A model generated the notes under the pieces. The model did not search any database and had not been told where the DNA came from. It saw nothing but the letters and a program-made list of their open reading frames with translations. From IMG/VR virus record IMGVR_UViG_3300025276_000237, positions 1 to 22,385 of that record: a stretch of 22,385 nt of DNA; one strand, given 5' to 3'. Every line of letters starts with the position of its first letter. The first letter of the stretch is position 1. This DNA is from a virus. Of the stretch, positions 1 to 8,100 are shown piece after piece. Position numbers and translations under genes: made by a program.

Positions 1-897
1 ATTACCTGCTCCAGAAACGTTTGCTAAAGCAACTGCGTTTGCTGTTGTTGCAAATGGTACTGCACCTGTTACATTTGCGCCTACTATGTTTGATGCTCCA
101 CCGGCATCTCCAGTAAACATACCTGTGATGGTTAAGTTACCGTCCATGTTTACATTAGCGGCCGCTAGATCGATATAGGGTGCTTGTAATTGTATTTCAA
201 CGTCTGCATCTGCGTTAAGTGTGCCATCTGAACTTGAATGTACATTTACTTGTGCATCGTTAAATGAAATTTTGTCAGTAGTAGACATAGTAATGCCTGT
301 ACCACTTGATGTATTACCAGTAGTAAGAACGTCTGCTAGTGTTTGACTACCTGCGCCTGCTGGTCCAAAACTACCAGTACCATCTAAAAAGTTTGCGGCA
401 TTGCCGTCTAAATTGACCGTAGCAATGTTACCTATGCCAGTAACATTTGCTACAGCAACTAAGTTCGCACTATTGGAAATGACTGCATGTGATGCGTTTG
501 CTACTGCACCAGATACATTTGCTCCTTGTATATTTGATAAGTTACCTGCTTCGCCACTAAAGTGACTAGCACTCACAACATCTGTTGTGTTGTTAAAGGT
601 AAATGTAGTGTCACCTTGCATTGTTCCAGCATCGTTATACTGAATTTGTGTGTTTGCTCCACCAGGGACAGATCCACCACCACCAGTTTGTGCTACCCAT
701 GATGTAACACCTGCACCGTTTGTTGATAAAACGTATCCGTTTACACCACCACCAATAACTACGTTAGGAGTACCTGCGGCATCTAAATTATATGCTGTGT
801 TTGCTACATTAGCAGTAGTAGAAGGCCCTATTACGCCTCTACCAAGTTGTACTGTTATGTTACCTGTTGAAGAATTTACTTTTATTTGAGTTGCCAT
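1..897 (-). CDS. Tail fibre/appendage protein, partial (3' end beyond the window)
   Basis: This open frame starts at the ATG at 895-897 and stays open for 299 codons to the left edge, so the C-terminus is missing. The ATG overlaps the stop of the upstream gene by one base (TAATG), which implies translational coupling; no close strong ribosome binding site is visible. The protein is rich in Gly, Ala, Asn, Thr and Val and almost free of Cys, as expected of an extended beta-rich fibre. Residues about 46-103 contain GGVNGYVLSTNGAG, SWVAQ, a Gly linker and NTQIQYNDAG, a module that recurs in the gene at 3361-4605. Later there are repeated NxSG and GANVxGAV pieces. Such proteins are usual in marine phage appendage clusters. 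The exact role (receptor-binding fibre or fibre shaft) is inferred from position and composition. Confidence 0.75.
   Translation of the reverse strand, partial: MATQIKVNSSTGNITVQLGRGVIGPSTTANVANTAYNLDAAGTPNVVIGGGVNGYVLSTNGAGVTSWVAQTGGGGSVPGGANTQIQYNDAGTMQGDTTFTFNNTTDVVSASHFSGEAGNLSNIQGANVSGAVANASHAVISNSANLVAVANVTGIGNIATVNLDGNAANFLDGTGSFGPAGAGSQTLADVLTTGNTSSGTGITMSTTDKISFNDAQVNVHSSSDGTLNADADVEIQLQAPYIDLAAANVNMDGNLTITGMFTGDAGGASNIVGANVTGAVPFATTANAVALANVSGAGN
589..762 (-). repeat. Coding repeat: GYVL-NGAG / NDAG fibre module, copy in the partial fibre gene
   Basis: This encodes residues 46-103 of the partial fibre protein. It aligns without gaps to residues 186-243 of the protein at 3361-4605; by hand count about 37 of 58 residues are identical. 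Conserved parts are GGVNGYVL, GAG, SWVAQ, PGG, NDAG and FTFNN. It marks a shared modular unit, not a DNA-level repeat. Confidence 0.8.
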
Positions 898-1667
898 TAG
901 TAGTTTACCACTCCGTCTGAATTAATTAAAAATAGTAGAAACACGATTTGATCGTATGCTGGTTGCGTTGTTGCACCAATCACTACTGCTGGAAAAGATA
1001 ATTTAAGTCTACCTGAGAAACATGCTGGCTCTGTAGCATTTATGTCTAAATCAGGGTCACCTGTAATGACTCCCCATGTTGCATCATCTATAGTCATTGT
1101 AAATTGACCAGATGCATCGACTCTGTTACTAATTGTTAATGAAACTGGAGTAGGGTCTATTTTGTTCATAGACATAGAACCAGTTGCTGTTGACAAAACA
1201 AGTGTTGCTCCACCAGATGTTGCTGAAATACTAAACGTAGTTGCTGTAGGTATTTCTTTTATAAAATAAGTTGTGTTGATTGCTACACTACCAAACACTG
1301 TGCCTGCAAATTGTACAGGTTGATTTAAGTATAGTTCTTCTGTAGATGTACATGTCATCATGTTGTCTACGGCGCTCGTAGCAGTGATTGTTTGTATTAA
1401 AGGTACAGCAGGGTAATCTTGTATTTTAAAGTTAAGACCTGTTCTGCTGTCATTGAAATTAGAGATTGCTCGTCTTACGATCTGAGCATCTATTGTTACA
1501 CCTGTTAAATCAATAGGTCCTGAACTTGTAGTCCAACCACTCGTTGTAGTTGTATCTGCCCATGCAAAGTTCCAAAAGTCTTTTTGATTGTATACTAGGT
1601 TTTCTGCTAAGATTTGACCATCAAATCCAGCTACTTGATTAAGTGTGTTTTGGCTGAATTTAGCCAT
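897..1667 (-). CDS. Tail appendage protein with Ig/BppU-like fold and an inserted beta module
   Basis: A 256-residue protein with a good ribosome binding site (AGGAG, 7 bases before ATG). The N-terminal part, with DLTGVTIDAQIVR at about 53-65, resembles the beta-sandwich domain of baseplate upper proteins (BppU-type), where strands read DLTG-x-aqir. That domain seems to resume at about 172 with PVSLTISNRVDASGQFT. Between them, residues about 91-165 (ITATSAVDN, PVQFAGT, TTYFIKEI, FSISATSGGA, TATGSM) form a beta module seen in many structural proteins of marine phages. The gene sits in a run of appendage genes after the J-like gene and overlaps the next gene by one base. Function as a tail or baseplate component is inferred from context; I recognise no enzyme motif. 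Confidence 0.7.
   Translation of the reverse strand: MAKFSQNTLNQVAGFDGQILAENLVYNQKDFWNFAWADTTTTSGWTTSSGPIDLTGVTIDAQIVRRAISNFNDSRTGLNFKIQDYPAVPLIQTITATSAVDNMMTCTSTEELYLNQPVQFAGTVFGSVAINTTYFIKEIPTATTFSISATSGGATLVLSTATGSMSMNKIDPTPVSLTISNRVDASGQFTMTIDDATWGVITGDPDLDINATEPACFSGRLKLSFPAVVIGATTQPAYDQIVFLLFLINSDGVVNY
1173..1397 (-). other. Inserted beta module (ITATS...FSISATSGGA...TATGSM type)
   Basis: Residues about 91-165 of the 256-residue appendage protein. The pattern PVQFAGTVFGS, TTYFIKEI, TTFSISATSGG, TATGSM is a recurrent unit in structural proteins of cyanophages and other marine phages, as I recall the family. Here it interrupts a BppU-like sandwich. Boundaries are approximate. Confidence 0.55.
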
Positions 1668-1670
1668 GTG

Positions 1671-1713
1671 CTTCTCCTATGCTGTCTCGCATCTTCTACC
1701 TGCTGTCTCGCAT
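1671..1713 (-). repeat. Imperfect tandem repeat of about 21 bp in the leader of the appendage gene
   Basis: The 12-mer gctgtctcgcat occurs at 1681-1692 and again at 1702-1713 on the plus strand. Each copy is preceded by a variant of cttctcct or cttctacct, giving two adjacent 21-22 base units. The copy nearer the gene carries the true ribosome binding site (AGGAG on the minus strand); the other copy carries AGGTAG at the equivalent place. It looks like a local duplication of the translation leader. Confidence 0.8.
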
Positions 1714-1738
1714 GAAGTAGATTGAGTTATTAATATTG

Positions 1739-1746
1739 TATTTATG
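1739..1746 (-). promoter_or_regulatory. Late-promoter-like octamer CATAAATA
   Basis: On the minus strand the sequence reads GCATAAATACAATATTAA, one base from TATAAATA. It lies in the 84-base gap upstream of the appendage gene starting at 1667, with 71 bases to the ATG. It shares the extension ACAATA with the exact octamer at 19805-19812 and with the related site at 17448-17455. Confidence 0.4.
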
Positions 1747-1751
1747 CTATC

Positions 1752-1985
1752 TTAAAAATTTTCTAGTCGATCTTTTGATATGCTTAAGTATTTTTGAGTG
1801 AGTGCTTCTATTCGTTTTGCTTTACAAGTTAAGTCGTTTAACTGGTTATAATAATGTCTGATAGTATTTTCATGCGTAGTGCAATCGTCTTGCATTAAAG
1901 AAGTAATAATTTTATCAGTGTTACGCAATTTTTCATTAATTGCTTTTGCTTTTAACATGTGTTCTGTAAAATTAAAGTATGCCAT
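1752..1985 (-). CDS. Small helical protein of unknown function (77 aa)
   Basis: I do not recognise a named family. The protein is charged, Lys/Asn/Leu rich and predicted helical, with no membrane segment. Residues 38-52 contain H-x2-T-x2-HY-x2-QL-x2-L, which matches residues 40-54 of the 91-residue protein at 19523-19798; with the flanking pattern (EK...K-I/L-I/L) this suggests distant paralogy. There is no Shine-Dalgarno sequence. Instead an exact TATAAATA octamer ends six bases before the ATG, the same arrangement as at the other gene. It sits alone among tail appendage genes. It is probably expressed separately from its neighbours, and a virion role is not evident. Confidence 0.65.
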   Translation of the reverse strand: MAYFNFTEHMLKAKAINEKLRNTDKIITSLMQDDCTTHENTIRHYYNQLNDLTCKAKRIEALTQKYLSISKDRLENF

Positions 1986-1991
1986 ATACTA

Positions 1992-1999
1992 TATTTATA
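1992..1999 (-). promoter_or_regulatory. T4-type late promoter octamer TATAAATA
   Basis: An exact TATAAATA on the minus strand, between the stop codon of the propeller-like gene (2002-2004) and the ATG at 1983-1985. Exactly six bases (TAGTAT) separate it from the ATG. In T4-type late promoters this octamer is the -10 element and transcription starts about six bases downstream, so the transcript would be nearly leaderless. Confidence 0.5.
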
Positions 2000-2001
2000 T
2001 C

Positions 2002-3360
2002 CTATCCTATTGCTTGATTACTTGTTACAATACCTGTTGAAGATACTGATTGAGCAGTTTTAGTAGTAGGTGTTAAAGTACCAACGTTTGCACAGAAAAT
2101 ATCTGAGGTTGTAAGTGTACTTAAAGTAAAAGTACCTGCAGTTCTTCCAGGTAAAGCAATCGTTTCAAATTTATTATACGCCTGTCCAGTACCAAAATTC
2201 CATGCCGCAGGACTTACTAATGTGCCGTCAGATGGTATCTTAACTCCAAATAAACCGTATACAGCATTTGATCCTAACATGTAAATAAAATTATCTCTGA
2301 CAGTAAATCCATTTGTACCGGCAGATACAGGACCGACAGCAACAGCAGGGAAATATTGAAACTTAACCTCGTAGTTCCATTGCATATTTAAATTTTTATC
2401 TAATCTACTAACACCAGTATTACAGAGATATACATCACCATCGTCTGCTACCTTGATATATCGTCCTTGACCATATTGAGTAAAAACATATGACGTTACT
2501 ACACTTCCAGTTACAATATCTACTTTTGCAACCTCTCCGTTACTGCATGATACATAAACATAATCATCATCACAATCTATATCTTTGATAAGACTATTTG
2601 TTTCAAATAACCACGTTGTGCCACCTGCAAATTGCTGTGGTCTACCTAAGTAATACTTGTTTGCACCTGAATTAAAACAAGCCATTATTGTTACACCTGC
2701 ATCATTTGTACATGATACACCATTTCTAGCAAACAAGTTATTAAAAGTACCTGTATATATTCTTCCAGACTCGGCTCCATTATGACCATATGCATACATT
2801 TCAGTATTACTATTATTAGTATTTTTTGAATATGATAATACCATCATATCAGTTAAATTTGCTTTACCTGAATTGTATAAAAGTCTACTTCCACTAAGAA
2901 AAGTCCCTGATCCAAAGTCTAAACCAGTAATGCCTGATCCTGCGGCTGTTTTGTCTGCATAATTAGCAAATATTGCCTGAGAACCAGAACCACTTACATA
3001 CACATCTTGTGGATAAAATGTATCATTACCTGTAGTTGTAATTGCTCCAAACCCTTGAGTCAGAGCTTTTGAAAAATCAAATTGAGGTGATGCATCAGTA
3101 TCATCTACTTGAATAGGATATGCAATTCCGTCTACTAATAACGGGCCCGAAGGTATCTGACAACCTTGAATGTACATATTACCTGAACTATCAGCACCTA
3201 CACTACTAAATCTAGCATCAAATGAATTGCCATTGTCACCAGCTCTATTGAAAGATTGAATTGATCCTGCCGCCGCCAACATATAACCTCGCCCTGCACC
3301 AAATGTTACAAATGATGCTTTAGGATATGCAAGTGCCCCTAATGAACTAATAATAGGCAT
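2002..3360 (-). CDS. Tail appendage protein with propeller-like repeats
   Basis: A 452-residue protein that starts immediately after the stop of the upstream gene (TAAATG). Several stretches have the form of propeller blades: SSVGADSSGNMYIQG, KDIDCDDDYVYVSCSNGEV followed by VDIVTGSVV, YIKVADDGDVYLCNTGVS and RDNFIYMLGSNAVY. These resemble PQQ/NHL-type blade repeats: a strand, an Asp/Gly turn, xVYV or xMYI, then a turn with TG or DG. I see no catalytic motif and no signal peptide. The position between fibre-type genes suggests a virion appendage, possibly for recognising a cell-surface ligand. Propeller assignment is by eye only. Confidence 0.6.
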   Translation of the reverse strand: MPIISSLGALAYPKASFVTFGAGRGYMLAAAGSIQSFNRAGDNGNSFDARFSSVGADSSGNMYIQGCQIPSGPLLVDGIAYPIQVDDTDASPQFDFSKALTQGFGAITTTGNDTFYPQDVYVSGSGSQAIFANYADKTAAGSGITGLDFGSGTFLSGSRLLYNSGKANLTDMMVLSYSKNTNNSNTEMYAYGHNGAESGRIYTGTFNNLFARNGVSCTNDAGVTIMACFNSGANKYYLGRPQQFAGGTTWLFETNSLIKDIDCDDDYVYVSCSNGEVAKVDIVTGSVVTSYVFTQYGQGRYIKVADDGDVYLCNTGVSRLDKNLNMQWNYEVKFQYFPAVAVGPVSAGTNGFTVRDNFIYMLGSNAVYGLFGVKIPSDGTLVSPAAWNFGTGQAYNKFETIALPGRTAGTFTLSTLTTSDIFCANVGTLTPTTKTAQSVSSTGIVTSNQAIG

Positions 3361-4605
3361 TTAGACAATACTTCCAGTTGTACCCAATACTGTAAATGTT
3401 GCTGATGCTGTTTTGATAATATTAAATGTATAATAATCTTTTTCGTTTGTTGTTCCTATGCCAGGGGGTATATTATTATAATATTCGATTGTTTGTGATG
3501 TACTATCTATTTCTACACCAGACAATGTAAATGGAGTTATACCATTTTCATTAATATATGTACATGTCATACTTTGTCCTGCAGACATAATAGTATCTAA
3601 AGTAGTTGTTGCGTTTCCTCTAAAGTTAAGAGTAAAGTTAGCAGTTGCATCAGCAGTTTGCAAAACAATTGCTTGATCTAATAAATTAAAATTAATTGTA
3701 CCTGTTGCTGGTGTAGCATTTAAGTCTACTTTTTCTTGGGCTTGTTGTATTGTAGTAGTTCCACCGACTAAAATGTTACCTGCAATATTAGCACTGTTAA
3801 TAGTTAAAAGCCCGGCCGGTGCTGTAATATCATTACCAACTACTAAACCACCTGGCATATTAACAAGACCTGATACATTATTAAATGTAAATCCTGCATT
3901 ACCACCAAACAAACCAGCATCGTTAAACTGTACGTTTGTGTTAGAACCACCTGGATTACCTGTGCCGGAACCACCTTGTGCTACCCAACTAAGACTTCCT
4001 GCTCCATCTGTTCCTAAAACATATCCATTAACACCACCATTAATAGCAACATTACTTGCATCTGCCCATTGTATACTATTACCATCACCTGCAAACTCTG
4101 CACCTGATTCGACTTCAATATTATTTTTTGCTGTAATGTTTCCGTTAACTGCTAAAAAGCCTGTGTATGCGGCACCTGTAGTATACATTCTTGCAACATT
4201 AGCACTAGCAACTGTAAAGTCAACATTACCATTTACTGATGGTATTTCTACATTAGATGTACCATTTACTATTTTAGTAGGATCTGATGTACCTGGAGTC
4301 CATGATAAAACACCTGCACCATCTGTTGTTAATTGATAACCTGTTGCTCCACCATCTATTTTTAAGTTAGCAAGATTAGTAAATGTAAGATTACCACCAG
4401 AAACAGTTGCATTTGCTAATCCACCAAAGAGGTTACCATTGTTAAACTGCAAAGATGCATTTGGACTGCCAGGAGGATTAGTAGTACCAGCTGAAGTAAA
4501 AACACTTAAATTAATAGGATCTACTGTGACTGTTTGCGTAATTGAGGTTTCAGTTACATTTAAAGTGATCGGCTCAACTATTATATTTGCGTTGATTGCT
4601 GACAT
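3361..4605 (-). CDS. Tail fibre/appendage protein with GYxL-TDGAG modules
   Basis: A 414-residue, Gly/Asn/Thr-rich protein whose ATG overlaps the upstream stop by one base (TAATG). It holds two versions of a module. One is at about 85-103 (GGATGYQLTTDGAG, LSW) and the other at about 190-210 (GGVNGYVLGTDGAG, SLSWVAQ). Each is paired with a QFN-x2-LFGG unit, at about 46-62 and 218-235. The second copy is closely related to residues 46-103 of the fibre protein at the left edge of the window. The C-terminal third (about 290-414) differs and may form a globular tip. Modules of this type are frequent in tail fibre and long structural proteins of marine phages. Role inferred: appendage or fibre subunit. 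Confidence 0.7.
   Translation of the reverse strand: MSAINANIIVEPITLNVTETSITQTVTVDPINLSVFTSAGTTNPPGSPNASLQFNNGNLFGGLANATVSGGNLTFTNLANLKIDGGATGYQLTTDGAGVLSWTPGTSDPTKIVNGTSNVEIPSVNGNVDFTVASANVARMYTTGAAYTGFLAVNGNITAKNNIEVESGAEFAGDGNSIQWADASNVAINGGVNGYVLGTDGAGSLSWVAQGGSGTGNPGGSNTNVQFNDAGLFGGNAGFTFNNVSGLVNMPGGLVVGNDITAPAGLLTINSANIAGNILVGGTTTIQQAQEKVDLNATPATGTINFNLLDQAIVLQTADATANFTLNFRGNATTTLDTIMSAGQSMTCTYINENGITPFTLSGVEIDSTSQTIEYYNNIPPGIGTTNEKDYYTFNIIKTASATFTVLGTTGSIV
3877..4050 (-). repeat. Coding repeat: GYVL-TDGAG / NDAG fibre module, copy in the 414-aa protein
   Basis: Residues 186-243 of the 414-residue protein, the partner of the copy at 589-762. A shorter, more diverged partial copy (GYQLTTDGAG, LSW) lies upstream in the same protein at residues 85-103. 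Confidence 0.8.
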
Positions 4606-5120
4606 TATTGATACCTAACTATAAATCCTAATGGTTCTTTTGATTTGTTTACTTTCCCACTAGTTGCATCTGTACGATCAATGGTAACTGTTACAATAAC
4701 TAATATTGTAGGTGTTGATTTACCTTGTACTAAAGGTACTATAGGTGTTGCTACAGGTGTTCCTGTGCCACCAGTAAGTGTACTAGGGACATAAAGATAT
4801 GCTGTGCCTCCAGCACCGTTTACAATCGCAACTGCGAGGTCAGCACTGTATGTTCCAACACCTGTACTTGGTTGAGGATCAGGACTTAATGTAATGTTAC
4901 CTAAATCGATTTGACCTAAATCATCATTGTATATAACTGTATCAACAGAATAAAATCCTGCTTCTGTTCCTAAAGTCCATGTAGAAATATCTACAGCGGC
5001 GCCAGCCGAATCTGTAAAATTTAAATTAATCGTATATGCTTCGCCTGTGTAAATTTCTAGGCATTGCATCTCCGTCCCGGCAAAGGTGATCGTTTTAGCG
5101 CCTGATAGTAGTAAACTCAT
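4605..5120 (-). CDS. Small tail/baseplate protein with BppU-like domain
   Basis: A 171-residue protein with a ribosome binding site (AGGAAAC) about 7 bases before ATG. The segment YTINLNFTDSAGAAVDIS at about 29-46 matches the start of BppU-like Ig domains (an extended strand, then DxxG-x-A-x-DIS). Near the C-terminus, ILVIVTVTIDRTDATSG looks like another strand pair. It is the first gene after the J-like protein and heads the appendage cluster; its stop overlaps the next ATG by one base. Likely a structural adaptor for the fibres downstream. No enzyme motif is visible. Family assignment rests on pattern resemblance only. Confidence 0.6.
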   Translation of the reverse strand: MSLLLSGAKTITFAGTEMQCLEIYTGEAYTINLNFTDSAGAAVDISTWTLGTEAGFYSVDTVIYNDDLGQIDLGNITLSPDPQPSTGVGTYSADLAVAIVNGAGGTAYLYVPSTLTGGTGTPVATPIVPLVQGKSTPTILVIVTVTIDRTDATSGKVNKSKEPLGFIVRYQ

Positions 5121-5141
5121 AATTGTTTCCTGTTAATGTTG

Positions 5142-5149
5142 TATTTATT
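5142..5149 (-). promoter_or_regulatory. Late-promoter-like octamer AATAAATA
   Basis: The minus strand reads GAATAAATACAACATTAAC in the 54-base gap after the J-like gene, 21 bases before the ATG of the 171-residue gene. It is one base from TATAAATA and carries the ACAA extension shared with three other sites in the window. It could start an appendage transcript. Confidence 0.4.
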
Positions 5150-5174
5150 CATAGTTTATATTTTAATAATAGAC

Positions 5175-8100
5175 TTAGTTTCCACCCTTAAGTCGATAGT
5201 TGTTAAAGTCACCTTGCATTGCAATAACATTTGCACCTGATGTCATTAATCGTATTACAAATCCAGTACCTACGTTAAAAGCTCCTGGTACAGATGATTG
5301 TAATGATGTTTTTCTCTCTAAGTCAATTCTAGTTGGTTGATTTGCTTTTAGATTAAAAGTGTCAAAAGATTCTGAATCCATAGCCATATTATCTGGCGCT
5401 AAGTTAAAGACAGCAAAGGCTCCAAACTGTATTGTACAATCCACGTCTGATACAAACTGGCCTGCAAATTCACACAATACATTTTCTTCTACAGGTATAC
5501 GTATGTTACCATCATATGGTTTATATTCTATACACCAAAAGTTTTTTAAACCATTAGTAAAATTTAACTGAGCCGCCAATGCAGGAGTAAGTGATCCTGT
5601 AGAACTCGCAAGGTATCCATCTGCCGTAGAAGCTGTTCCTTGATAATAAGGGTAAAGATCACTTGTAGTACCTGAATATGCCGTGTTTAAATATTTTGGT
5701 CTATTAGTATTAATTGTACTAAGTGAACCATATGTAGTTAAATCTGTTGGGGGAATAACTGTTGTGTTACCGGCGTCAGATGTTTGATAAATGTAGTTTG
5801 AAATTCGTTGCTGTGCATACATATCACCGCTACTAGTCATATTATTATATGTTATAGTATTAGACTGTATTGAGTTTCCTGTTATACCACCTTGATCATT
5901 ATTAGCATCAAAATAGTTAAATTCTACACACGCATTCACAATAGCAACACTTGGTGCTTGATTTAATTCTGCTTCAACATTAGATGTCATAGTAGCAATA
6001 AACGTTAATGGCGATGCAACAAAGTCTCCGTCACCGCTAATAATAGTTGCTCTACCACCAGCAGCCAATGTATCATTTGCTGGTGTCCATGTTATTGTAG
6101 TTCCTGATGAATTTACATTACAAATAGTCGTAGTTATTGGAGCAGATACAACAGATCCGTCCCATGCTATTGCAGAACTTGCAACACTTGTTACACCTTG
6201 TGTTTGATTTTTTGCAGTAACAGACCAAAAGTAAACACTATCTGGTAAATCATTCATTTCTATCTTATAACTTGTATGCACTTCACTATCAGCAAGACCT
6301 GCGCCTGTAGCAACAAAATCTTTTGCTATAGCAGTACCAGTTCCCTCACCTGTCCCAGTTGCAATAAATGATTCTCCTGAAACACCTAGAACAGCACCTA
6401 CAGCCTGCCAATTTGTTGTGCCTGAACTAATAATAATATAAAGTTTACCTACTTGTAATAAAGAAAGTGGGGCAAGTGATAAAGCTACTGCATCTGCTCC
6501 AATATTTAACCAGTTTGTAGTACCCAATGTTTTAATTGTGTAATGTTGACCAATCAATATTTGATCAGCAGTTATATCAGCAGTTAAGGGATTGCCTGTA
6601 GCATTTTCTGTGCGTTTATAAAGTGCATGTGCATCAGTATTAGTATTTGTACCATAATTAAACTCTAAATGTGTAAACAAACCTAAATTAGGTACTTGCC
6701 CAATAACTTCTAGTGTAGTGACACCATCTGGTCTGTTATTATTTAAAAACAATCTAGGTGCATTTGGTACTTCCATAAAGTTTGGATTTACAATACCTGT
6801 ATTTGGAGAAGGTTCAAATGCTTGTAATGCAAAATCATCATAAACAGTATTATTGTACTCAAATGCAGTAAGTCTTGCTCCTAATGAGCCGTCGCCGTAT
6901 TTTTCTTCTGAAACGTTTGCAACTCTAAAAAGTTTACCTTCTCCTGCATTTAATACGTCCCAACCATACACATTATTTTTAACACGTATGACATCTCCTG
7001 CTTCTACTTGTATTCCTGAATAATCTAACTGTAATGTAATTATTATGTCTTCTCTGCTCTGTAAGAGCCTTCTTACACCTAAATAAACTGATTGTACTGA
7101 TGTGTTGACTATAGGAAAGTCTACGTCTAACTTGTTTACGGCTTCGTTAGGCGACATAGAACCAACTGCATAGTCTGATAGATTAATTAATTGATAATCA
7201 GTCTGATCTCGTATAGATTCATTTGGATACGCAACTTCTAACTGATTAAATGTTTCGTTTAGATTAATAGGAGCAACATTTATGCCACCTACAAGATTAT
7301 TATCGTCAACTAGATATAAATCACTTATAGTTGTATAATCTGTATAACTTTGATTTATAATAACACGCCACTGACCTAAGAATTCACTGTATTGTAACCA
7401 TGAATCACAACTATCTGCTAACATTTGTAAATTACTTAGACAATCAGTGCCTGTTGCAACAGGACCATTAATTCTGTAACGTTTTTGTGTTGTCGCTCCT
7501 CCACCAACTCCTGTATAAGGCAAATCGTAATTTGAGTATGTGTTTAAGTTAGTTAAAGATACAGCATCAATTTGTGCTGTTGGTATAGCACAACCATATC
7601 GTTGATTTTGCATATAATCTAAAAATACACTACCTGGTTGATCTAAACTGTTTGTAAGTCTTGCAGTTAATCCACCTAAAGATGTTGTTCCTTTTTCTGG
7701 ATTGTATTTTACTTTAATAATTGCAAATGCACATTTACTCATTAAATCTGATGATGTCCAACGTTGACCTGATGGTATCTCTGTATCTTGCATAATTTGT
7801 TGAGCAGTTTGTGTTGTATTTTGTCCTGGTGTTATTGCACCATCTGGAAACAAATAAATGCGAATTTGACCAGACATTTTAGTGTCAATCGTTGCTGGTG
7901 TAGTATTATTGATTAATCCAGTAACTACGCCTTCTGAACCAAACTGTACTTTAAGTCCGTTGTAAAAAATGTTGTTGGTGTCAAAAGTATAACCACCTGT
8001 GTCTGTTACTTCTGCCATAGCAACACAATACCACATAGTTTTGTTGTCAGAACTAATTTTTGCGTCTGTAACACTACCGCCTATGTATGCACTACCGTAA

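Noticed and set aside
3773-4336. Long plus-strand open frame (187 codons) opposite the 414-aa fibre gene, and similar ones at 650-889, 11573-11965, 19171-19479 and 20721-21101
   Set aside because: They are Pro/Ala/Thr-rich or low-complexity antisense shadows of strong minus-strand genes, lack ribosome binding sites, and overlap recognised proteins entirely.
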